Positions 1 to 4,502 of a stretch of 5,100 nucleotides of DNA are shown in pieces (position 1 is the first letter of the stretch; each line of letters starts with the position of its first letter). The translations under genes and the position numbers were made by a program. The notes under the pieces are model-generated. The model saw only the letters and a list, made by a program, of their open reading frames with translations. It searched no databases and was not told the origin of the DNA. The DNA is from an uncultured Enterobacter sp. (GTDB lineage Bacteria; Pseudomonadota; Gammaproteobacteria; Enterobacterales; Enterobacteriaceae): contig CAMKZP010000296.1 of assembly GCA_946477805.1 (NCBI GenBank), positions 1 to 5,100 of the forward strand, given 5' to 3'.

Positions 1-18
1 GAACTTTTCCGGACACGC

Positions 19-24
19 AAAGGA
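19..24 (+). promoter_or_regulatory. Shine-Dalgarno of yoaF
   Basis: AAAGGA lies 8 nt before the ATG at 33. It overlaps the in-frame ATG at 24, so it supports the downstream start codon. Confidence 0.7.
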
Positions 25-32
25 TGTTGATA

Positions 33-287
33 ATGAAATACCTGCTGCTTGCACTGGCGCTGCCGCTCGTCGCCTGTACCACCAAAACCCCGCCTCCCGA
101 TGCGCCAAAACCGCCGCATGCCGCAGGAATGGCAAACCCGGCCTCGGTCTACTGCCTGGAAAAAGGGGGAGAGCAAGTTCCGGTGCAAAGCCCGCAGGGC
201 GTGCGCACGGAGTGCAAATTGCCCGGCGGCGAGGTCATTGATGAATGGGAGCTCTACCGTCGGGATCATCCGCAACCCTCCAGGTGA
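33..287 (+). CDS. yoaF: YoaF-like DUF333 lipoprotein
   Basis: Small predicted lipoprotein of 84 residues. The N-terminus is a short lipoprotein signal: Lys2, a hydrophobic run at residues 4-13, then lipobox Leu-Val-Ala-Cys with the lipidated cysteine at 15. Residue 16 is Thr rather than Asp, so Lol sorting to the outer membrane is expected. A Pro-rich linker (about 19-28) leads into a DUF333 domain (about 32-76) with the family signature GMANPASVYC, two cysteines (41 and 61), LPGG and DEW. Another in-frame ATG lies at 24, but the Shine-Dalgarno AAAGGA (19-24) sits 8 nt before the ATG at 33 and overlaps the upstream one. The start at 33 also gives the 84-residue length I recall for E. coli YoaF. 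DUF333 has no assigned biochemical role. The paired cysteines could form a periplasmic disulfide (inference). No terminator is evident after the stop. Confidence 0.93.
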   Translation: MKYLLLALALPLVACTTKTPPPDAPKPPHAAGMANPASVYCLEKGGEQVPVQSPQGVRTECKLPGGEVIDEWELYRRDHPQPSR

Positions 288-366
288 CAGCGGTAGCAGG
301 ACTGCGATACACTTCTCTTTAGGATTAATCTGAGCCAGTTTTGGCAACACCGATCGCGAGAGAAGT

Positions 367-678
367 ATGTTTCAGTTAAAACCGGGTAGCCTGGCCATTA
401 TCATCGGCGCCCGCACCACGGCGGGCCGCCGCAACATCGGTAAATCTGTTGAGCTGTTTGGCCTTTGCCAGCCCGGCATGCGTTTTATGAACCCGGTGAA
501 CGGGGTGATGACCCAGCTGCCCGTCACTGCCGACCGCGCGCTGTGGCTGGTGACGGGGGATGTTTACGCGTTTGATAACCAGCACGGCTTCGCGTTTATT
601 CGCCCGGAGCATCTGTTGCCCCTCACGCCGGACGAGACCCCACAAAACCTTGAAGAGCTGACGATCGGCCCGTCATAA
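367..678 (+). CDS. Hypothetical protein, 103 aa, possibly SH3-like barrel
   Basis: I do not recognise this as a named gene. It encodes 103 residues with no signal peptide and no membrane segment. It opens with a Lys-Pro-Gly-Ser-Leu turn and an Ile-rich strand (about 5-14). Next comes a basic loop with Arg16, Arg21, Arg22 and an NIGK motif (23-26), then a Val-Glu-Leu strand. Later it has a Leu-Trp-Leu-Val-Thr-Gly-Asp segment (59-65) and an aromatic Gly-Phe-Ala-Phe-Ile-Arg-Pro-Glu-His-Leu stretch (74-83). The pattern of short strands, NIGK and a terminal PEHLLPL resembles small KOW/SH3-like barrel proteins often seen in phages and mobile DNA, but this is inference from pattern only. The start is supported by a purine-rich GAGAGAAG (358-365) before ATG, which is close to the start and not ideal. 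Its TAA stop overlaps the end of the convergent yeaO by 6 bp. It sits between yoaF and yeaO, which I recall as adjacent in E. coli K-12. Codon use resembles its neighbours, so it is probably a real gene. Confidence 0.75.
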   Translation: MFQLKPGSLAIIIGARTTAGRRNIGKSVELFGLCQPGMRFMNPVNGVMTQLPVTADRALWLVTGDVYAFDNQHGFAFIRPEHLLPLTPDETPQNLEELTIGPS

Positions 679-1017
679 CTGCCGCAGCCAGTCGGCCAGT
701 ACCCGCGCGTGGTTCTGCTCACTGTTTTTTGCGCCGTAGAGCAGCGTGACGGTCTGCGTTCTGGCGATATCCGCTATGCGCTGGCCTTCCTCTTTTTGCT
801 GCTCCAGCGCTTTGCGATACTCCGTACTGAACGTGGCGAAATCGATGGTTTCACTGTGGAAGGCCTTACGGAGATCGCTGGAGGGCGTCAGGGCCTTACA
901 CCACTCGTCGAAGGCGAGGTCGGTTTTTTTCACGCCCCGTGGCCAAAGCCTGTCCACCAGGATCCGATAGCCGTCCTTCGCGTCGGCCTGCTCATATACG
1001 CGTTTGCATTGAATCAT
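673..1017 (-). CDS. yeaO: YeaO-like DUF488 family protein
   Basis: Cytoplasmic protein of 114 residues, close to the 115 I recall for E. coli YeaO. It carries the DUF488 hallmarks: the N-terminal QCKRVYE strand, the DRLWPRG motif (22-28), a DEW at 37-39, a Phe-His pair (53-54), and the C-terminal TLLYGAKN...NHARVLADWL block (91-111). No enzymatic role is established for the family as far as I know. The reading frame continues upstream to 1071, but the start at 1017 is preferred. An excellent Shine-Dalgarno (AGGAGG on the minus strand) sits 4 nt before it, the protein then begins exactly like the E. coli homologue, and the upstream codons run through a good promoter. It is convergent with the 103-residue gene (6-bp overlap) and divergent from the amidotransferase-like gene. 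Confidence 0.95.
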   Translation of the reverse strand: MIQCKRVYEQADAKDGYRILVDRLWPRGVKKTDLAFDEWCKALTPSSDLRKAFHSETIDFATFSTEYRKALEQQKEEGQRIADIARTQTVTLLYGAKNSEQNHARVLADWLRQL

Positions 1018-1021
1018 GCTC

Positions 1022-1027
1022 CCTCCT
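1022..1027 (-). promoter_or_regulatory. Strong Shine-Dalgarno of yeaO
   Basis: AGGAGG on the minus strand, followed by GAGC and the ATG at 1017. It fixes the yeaO start against a longer frame that would reach 1071. Confidence 0.8.
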
Positions 1028-1054
1028 GATTTCAGCGTGACATTCGGCCCGTTG

Positions 1055-1083
1055 ACTATAGCACCTCTCATTTACCCACCCAA
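1055..1083 (-). promoter_or_regulatory. Putative sigma70 promoter of yeaO
   Basis: On the minus strand there is TTGGGT (complement of 1078-1083), a 17-nt spacer, and TATAGT (complement of 1055-1060). TATAGT is preceded directly by TGC, so this is an extended -10. The -10 matches consensus at five of six positions and the -35 at three of six. Transcription would begin near 1048, giving a leader of about 30 nt with the ribosome binding site in it. The site is inferred from sequence and spacing. Confidence 0.55.
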
Positions 1084-1140
1084 TTTAAGGTGTTGTGAGA
1101 GTGGTGAAAGATCGGTAGTCTGAGGTTCCTTGTGTTATCG

Positions 1141-1146
1141 GATAAT
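1141..1146 (+). promoter_or_regulatory. Possible -10 element, amidotransferase-like gene
   Basis: GATAAT matches the -10 consensus at five of six positions and lies 22 bp before the start codon. No convincing -35 lies 16-18 bp upstream, and a start point near 1153 would leave a short leader. Tentative. Confidence 0.25.
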
Positions 1147-1156
1147 ATTCTGGCAT

Positions 1157-1161
1157 AAGGA
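1157..1161 (+). promoter_or_regulatory. Shine-Dalgarno of the amidotransferase-like gene
   Basis: AAGGA sits 7 nt before the ATG at 1169. It decides this start over the in-frame TTG at 1130, which would add 13 residues. Confidence 0.7.
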
Positions 1162-1168
1162 ACCCTCT

Positions 1169-1876
1169 ATGGAACTCTCCCCGGTTAAATCGACGCTGCG
1201 CATTGCGCTGGTCGGTGACTACAATCCCGATGTTATTGCGCACCAGGCGATCCCGCTCGCCATTGATGACGCCGCTGCTGTACTGGATCTCACCGCCGAT
1301 TACGACTGGCTCGCCACGACTGAGCTGACGAGCCCTGAGGATCTGGTGGGTTACGATGCCATCTGGCTGGTTCCTGCAAGCCCTTATAAGAACGCTGAGG
1401 CCGCATTCATTGCCGCACGCTACGCGCGTGAAAACAGCACGCCTTTCCTCGGTACCTGCGGTGGATTCCAGCATGCGCTCATTGAGTATGCCCGCAACGT
1501 GCTGGGCTGGCATGATGCCGGTCATGCGGAAACGGATACGGAAGGCAGGATGGTGATTGCGCCGCTGGCCTGCTCGCTGGTTGAAAAAACCGATGCGATC
1601 GAGTTGCGTAACAATACGCTCATCGCGAAAGCCTACGGCAGGCCGGAAATTGAAGAGGGGTATCACTGCAACTACGGCGTCTCGCCCGAATTCTCTCAGG
1701 CGCTGGAGAGCGGCGATATGCGCGTAACGGGCTGGGACGGGCAGGGTGAAATCCGTGCCGCGGAGCTGGTCACGCACCCTTTCTTTGTGATCACCCTGTT
1801 CCAGCACGAGCGAGCAGCGCTGGAAGGCCGCCCGGTAGTGCTGGCGCAGGCGATGCTGCGCGCGGCGAGAGGATAA
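1169..1876 (+). CDS. Stand-alone CTP-synthase-like glutamine amidotransferase domain protein
   Basis: Protein of 235 residues resembling the class I glutamine amidotransferase half of CTP synthase without the synthetase half. Visible landmarks are an N-terminal strand RIALVGDY (11-18), a Gly-Tyr-Asp-Ala-Ile-Trp-Leu-Val-Pro segment (61-69), the nucleophile elbow Gly-Thr-Cys-Gly-Gly (95-99, Cys97) followed by FQHALIEYARNVLG, and a C-terminal HPFFVITLFQHE (203-214). Compared with CTP synthase as remembered (LGICLGMQ...; HPWFVACQFHPE), the alignment is gapless here. Cys97 and Glu214 are kept, but the catalytic His position is Gln212, with His213 in place of the Pro. The Arg-His-Arg glutamine-binding stretch of CTP synthase corresponds to GYHCNYGV (164-171). 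The family is annotated in databases, by recollection, as a CTP synthase C-terminal region-related (seleno)protein; here the nucleophile codon is TGC, cysteine. The substrate is unknown. The ATG at 1169 has AAGGA 7 nt before it; a TTG at 1130 in frame has no such site. It ends at a strong terminator, so it appears monocistronic. It is not a functional CTP synthase by itself. Confidence 0.9.
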   Translation: MELSPVKSTLRIALVGDYNPDVIAHQAIPLAIDDAAAVLDLTADYDWLATTELTSPEDLVGYDAIWLVPASPYKNAEAAFIAARYARENSTPFLGTCGGFQHALIEYARNVLGWHDAGHAETDTEGRMVIAPLACSLVEKTDAIELRNNTLIAKAYGRPEIEEGYHCNYGVSPEFSQALESGDMRVTGWDGQGEIRAAELVTHPFFVITLFQHERAALEGRPVVLAQAMLRAARG

Positions 1877-1881
1877 AAATA

Positions 1882-1912
1882 CGGCAGGCCTTCGGGCCTG
1901 CCGCTGTTTTTT
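1882..1912 (+). terminator. Bidirectional intrinsic terminator
   Basis: A perfect 9-bp GC-rich stem (CGGCAGGCC at 1882-1890, GGCCTGCCG at 1895-1903) closes on a TTCG tetraloop. On the plus strand it is followed by CTGTTTTTT, which ends the amidotransferase-like gene 5 bp after its stop. On the minus strand the same hairpin is followed by TATTTTTA, so it should also terminate nimT. The plus-strand T tract runs into the nimT stop codon at 1911-1913. Confidence 0.93.
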
Positions 1913-3098
1913 AACGGGGGGCGATCTCCCGATCGCGCCCGGCAAGTACGCCGCAGACGGCCATGACCACCGACGCCAGCGCGCAGGCCAACAGCGGAAT
2001 ACGCCAGTCGCCCGCCACATCGTGAATTTTCCCCATCAGCGGCGGCCCACAGGCGGCCAGCAGATAGCCAATCGACTGCGCCATACCGGACAGCGCCGCA
2101 GCCTGATGGGCCGAGCTGGCGCGCAGGCCGATGAACGTCAGGCCGAGGATCATGGTGGCCCCGGAGCCAAAGCCGAAGATCAGCGTCCATGCGACGGCCA
2201 GGTCAGGCGCAAACCAGAAGCCCGCCGCGCTGACGGCGCACATCAGAGCCACAGCCCCGGCGACGCCACGCTGATCCTTCAGGCGATGCAGGAGCAGCGG
2301 AACGGCGAGCCCGGGGATGGCGGTGGCCAGCTGCAGGAGGCCGTGCATCGAACCCGCCTGCGTTTCGCTGTAGCCATGGCTGAGTAAAATGGCGGGCAGC
2401 CAGCCGATAACGACGTAGTAAATCAGCGAGTTAATCCCCAAAAAGAGCGTCACCTGCCAGGCGAGCGCAGAGCGCCAAATCGCGCGATTGTGTAACGCAC
2501 CGGCGCCCGTCACCGTCGCGGCAGGCGCCTGACGCCACTGGGGCAGCCACAGCAGCAGCGCCGCCAGCGGGAAGACCATCAGCATCAGCAGCGCGCCGCG
2601 CCAGCCCGCATCCCCCAGCGCCAGCGGAACAATCAGCGCCGAGCCTAACGCGGCAGAAGCGCCCATCGTCAGGGAATAGGCGCCCGTGAGTTTAGCCACC
2701 TGGCCCGGAAAATCCCGTTTGATGAGCCCGGGAAGCAGCACGTTTCCCAGCGCAATGCCGCACCCGATAACCGCCGTTCCGCTAAACAGCCACGCGGCAG
2801 AGGGGAGCGAGCGAACGCCAATGCCCGCGCAGATCAGTATTAACGCGATGAACAGGCTGCGCTCCATGCCGATGCGCCGGGCAACGCCCGCGGCGAGCGG
2901 GGAGATAAGCGCAAAGGCGAGCAGCGGCAGCGTGGTGAGCATGCCGGTTTGCGCCGTCGTTAAGCCATAGTCGTGGCGGATCGCATCGAGCAGCGGGGCG
3001 GCACCGGTAAAGGTTACGCGAAGCGTCGTGGCAATCATCAGAATGCCTGCAATCAGCAGCGCGCCCTGTTTCCCTGAAGGTCGAATAGCAGTTGTCAT
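1911..3098 (-). CDS. nimT: NimT-like MFS exporter (YeaN)
   Basis: Inner-membrane major facilitator of 395 residues, near the 393 I recall for E. coli NimT/YeaN. It belongs to the cyanate-permease-like (CynX) branch. In E. coli NimT is linked to resistance to 2-nitroimidazole and is controlled by NimR. About twelve hydrophobic segments can be traced. The first (about 14-34) contains RVTFTGAAPLL, and a motif-A-like loop GVARRIGMERSL (71-82) follows TM2. Then come GNVLLPGLIKRDFP (118-131), a central cytoplasmic loop with Arg/Gln-rich and Ala-rich residues (185-210), and GLRASSAHQAAALSGMAQ (324-341) in the C-terminal half. The C-terminus ends GRDREIAPR. The start at 3098 has a modest purine-rich site (AAGAG on the minus strand) and aligns with the E. 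coli N-terminus. It is divergent from nimR across a 99-bp spacer and ends at the shared terminator. Natural substrate is uncertain. Confidence 0.95.
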   Translation of the reverse strand: MTTAIRPSGKQGALLIAGILMIATTLRVTFTGAAPLLDAIRHDYGLTTAQTGMLTTLPLLAFALISPLAAGVARRIGMERSLFIALILICAGIGVRSLPSAAWLFSGTAVIGCGIALGNVLLPGLIKRDFPGQVAKLTGAYSLTMGASAALGSALIVPLALGDAGWRGALLMLMVFPLAALLLWLPQWRQAPAATVTGAGALHNRAIWRSALAWQVTLFLGINSLIYYVVIGWLPAILLSHGYSETQAGSMHGLLQLATAIPGLAVPLLLHRLKDQRGVAGAVALMCAVSAAGFWFAPDLAVAWTLIFGFGSGATMILGLTFIGLRASSAHQAAALSGMAQSIGYLLAACGPPLMGKIHDVAGDWRIPLLACALASVVMAVCGVLAGRDREIAPR

Positions 3099-3133
3099 TG
3101 TTTTCTCTTACGTCCAAGCGAGCGCACACGATA

Positions 3134-3160
3134 CCGATTTTCACCGCCGTTGAAATCAGG
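3134..3160. promoter_or_regulatory. Imperfect dyad in the nimT-nimR spacer, candidate NimR operator
   Basis: Within the divergent spacer, CCGATTTTCA (3134-3143) and TGAAATCAGG (3151-3160) form an imperfect inverted repeat with a 7-bp gap centred near 3147. The core GATTTTCA/TGAAATC pairs except for one extra T. A TTGAAA at 3150-3155 inside the right arm matches the -35 consensus at five of six positions in the nimR direction, but its spaced -10 is poor. NimR binding in this spacer is known for E. coli; assigning it to this dyad is my inference. Confidence 0.35.
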
Positions 3161-3197
3161 CTAAAATGACAGTTTATCGCTAATATCGGACAACTCA

Positions 3198-3989
3198 ATG
3201 CTTGGTCTTGGGCTGGAAGGTTACGATCCCGACAGCCAGCGCGATCCCGCGGTGGCGTTCCGCATCCGCGTGGTGGCGGAAGAGCAGCATATTCCTGAGC
3301 ATCAGCACCGCAAGGGCCAGCTGATCCTGGCGCTGGGCGGGGCAATTACCTGCGAGGTGGAAAACGCCATGCTGATGGTGCCCCCGCAGTACGCGGTGTG
3401 GATACCGGGGCAGATGCCCCACAGCAATAAGGCCACGCCGGGCGCGCAGCTGTGCTTTTTGTTTATTGAGCCCGGCGCGGTGGGGCTGCCCGAGCGCTGC
3501 TGCACGCTAAAAATATCCCCGCTGGTACGCGAGCTGATTTTGTCCCTGGCCGATAAACCGCGCGTGCAGCTGCATGACGCCGCCACTTCGCGGCTGGTCG
3601 GGGTGCTGTTTGACGAGCTGCCTTTACAGCCTCAGGAACATCTCCAGCTGCCCGTTTCACCGCATCCCAAAATTCGCCTGATGAGCGAAACCATGGCGAA
3701 GGAGCCTGCCGCCTGGCAGACGCTGGCGCAGTGGGCGAACCACTTTGCCATGAGCGAGCGCAACCTGGCGCGGCTGGTGGTAAAAGAAACCGGATTAAGC
3801 TTTCGCCGCTGGCGGCACCAGCTGCAGCTTATCGTCGCGCTGCAGCTGCTGATCGGCGGGTCGTCGGTTCAGCAGGCGGCACAGTCTCTGGGCTATGACT
3901 CTACCACCGCGTTTATCACCATGTTTAAGAAGGGGCTGGGCCAAACGCCCGCCCGCTATATCGCCAGCCTGACTACGACTTCCCGATAA
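3198..3989 (+). CDS. nimR: NimR-like AraC-family regulator (YeaM)
   Basis: AraC/XylS-type transcription factor of 263 residues, controlling the neighbouring divergent nimT in E. coli. The N-terminal part is a cupin-like sensing domain. It has HIPEHQHRKGQLILAL (31-46) with His35 and His37, then PPQYAVWIPGQMPHS (62-76), the usual position for ligand recognition. The C-terminal DNA-binding domain has two helix-turn-helix units. The first is around 174-198 (TLAQWANHFAMSERNLARLV region). The second is around 222-254, with AAQSLGYDSTTAFITMFKK and the closing GLGQTPARY typical of the family. The start at 3198 is the only ATG in frame after a stop at 3162-3164. Its ribosome site is weak (GGA only), so poor translation initiation or autoregulation is possible. 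The protein is about ten residues shorter at the N-terminus than the E. coli form as I recall it. Its 3' end overlaps convergent yeaL by 17 bp with no terminator visible. Confidence 0.95.
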   Translation: MLGLGLEGYDPDSQRDPAVAFRIRVVAEEQHIPEHQHRKGQLILALGGAITCEVENAMLMVPPQYAVWIPGQMPHSNKATPGAQLCFLFIEPGAVGLPERCCTLKISPLVRELILSLADKPRVQLHDAATSRLVGVLFDELPLQPQEHLQLPVSPHPKIRLMSETMAKEPAAWQTLAQWANHFAMSERNLARLVVKETGLSFRRWRHQLQLIVALQLLIGGSSVQQAAQSLGYDSTTAFITMFKKGLGQTPARYIASLTTTSR

Positions 3990-4419
3990 ACAGCGACACC
4001 AGCCCGGCCGCAATCAGCGGGCCAACCGGCACGCCGCGGAAAAGCGCTACGCCAAGCACGGTACCCACCAGCAGACCGGCCACCAGCGAGGGCTGGCTGC
4101 TCATCAGCGTCACGCCGCGCCCGCCTAACCATGAAACAAAAATCCCCACCGCGATGGCGACCAGTGATTTCCAGTTCACAAAGGAGTGCAGCAGCGTTGA
4201 CGCGGGAAGCGTACCGCTGGCGATGGGCGCCATCACTCCAATGGTCAGGATGATAATCCCGATCGTGAGGCCCTGTTTTTCTATCCACGGGAAGAGGGTG
4301 TTAAGCGGCGTCACGCGCACGATGATCAGCACCAGAATGGAGATCGCGACGGTGGTGTTGTGGCTCACAAAGCCGAGCGCGGCCAGCGCCAGAAGGATAA
4401 GCAGAGTAGGGTCGAGCAT
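3973..4419 (-). CDS. yeaL: YeaL-like UPF0756 (DUF441) membrane protein
   Basis: Inner-membrane protein of 148 residues, the same length as E. coli YeaL as I recall it, and near identical in the central region. The hydrophobic pattern suggests about four to five membrane segments: roughly 4-18, 22-38, 51-69, 85-101 and 113-145 (the last Gly-rich and possibly two helices). Family landmarks are FVSHNTT (17-23), FPWIEKQGL (43-51), GVMAPIASG (61-69), SWLGGRGV (96-103) and FRGVPVGPLIAAGL (127-140). No function is established. The start at 4419 follows AAGGA on the minus strand with 7 nt spacing. It ends with TAG inside the last codons of the convergent nimR. Upstream lies an 83-bp spacer with nested inverted repeats, which separates it from the co-directional GH31 gene. 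Confidence 0.95.
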   Translation of the reverse strand: MLDPTLLILLALAALGFVSHNTTVAISILVLIIVRVTPLNTLFPWIEKQGLTIGIIILTIGVMAPIASGTLPASTLLHSFVNWKSLVAIAVGIFVSWLGGRGVTLMSSQPSLVAGLLVGTVLGVALFRGVPVGPLIAAGLVSLFIGKS

Positions 4420-4434
4420 AACGGGATCCTTGCC

Positions 4435-4486
4435 AAAAATAGTAAGCCTGCTTACTTTACGCGCAAACGCGTGAGCAAACAGGCTT
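4435..4486 (-). terminator. Probable intrinsic terminator of the GH31 gene
   Basis: Reading the minus strand after the GH31 stop, AAGCCT...GCTCAC folds back on GTAAGC-AGGCTT (4444-4486). ACTATTTTT follows directly (5 T at 4435-4439). The stem has a small bulge and a loop of about 15 nt, so it is weaker than the terminator at 1882-1912. Placement between two same-strand genes supports the role. Confidence 0.5.
4441..4456. promoter_or_regulatory. Palindrome AGTAAGC-CT-GCTTACT, possible operator
   Basis: Perfect 7-bp arms flank a 2-bp centre, 22 bp upstream of the yeaL start. The size and symmetry suit a dimeric repressor site. Its left arm is also part of the larger hairpin at 4444-4486, so the symmetry may serve RNA folding instead. 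No regulator can be named. Confidence 0.3.
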
Positions 4487-4502
4487 TTATAGTAAAATCC
4501 CG

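Noticed and set aside
323..330. GATTAATC palindrome upstream of the 103-residue gene
   Set aside because: Eight base pairs is too short to stand out, and no paired -10/-35 elements could be placed around it.
709..1029. 106-codon plus-strand frame opposite yeaO
   Set aside because: It is antisense to a recognised DUF488 protein, with no ribosome site or domain.
1052..1057. TTGACT as a plus-strand -35 for the amidotransferase-like gene
   Set aside because: No -10-like hexamer lies 16-18 bp downstream; the bases are better explained as the -10 of the minus-strand yeaO promoter.
1018..1071. N-terminal extension of yeaO by 18 residues
   Set aside because: The extension overlaps the promoter and the AGGAGG site that fit a start at 1017, and it is absent from the E. 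coli homologue as remembered.
1085..2020. Long minus-strand open frame of 311 codons opposite the amidotransferase-like gene
   Set aside because: It lies antisense to a clear gene, crosses the terminator and the end of nimT, has a very Arg-rich composition typical of shadow frames, and no recognisable domain.
2022..2387. 121-codon plus-strand frame inside nimT
   Set aside because: It is antisense to a well-supported gene and rich in Gln/Arg/Gly, as expected from a reversed membrane-protein gene.
2782..3345. 187-codon minus-strand frame over the nimT start and nimR 5' end
   Set aside because: It is out of frame with nimT and antisense to nimR, with Cys/Arg/Pro-rich low-plausibility composition.
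4439..4466. TTGCGC-16-TACTAT on the minus strand as a yeaL promoter
   Set aside because: Transcription would start at or within the ribosome site, leaving a leader of about 12 nt; the hexamers are also weak and overlap the hairpin.
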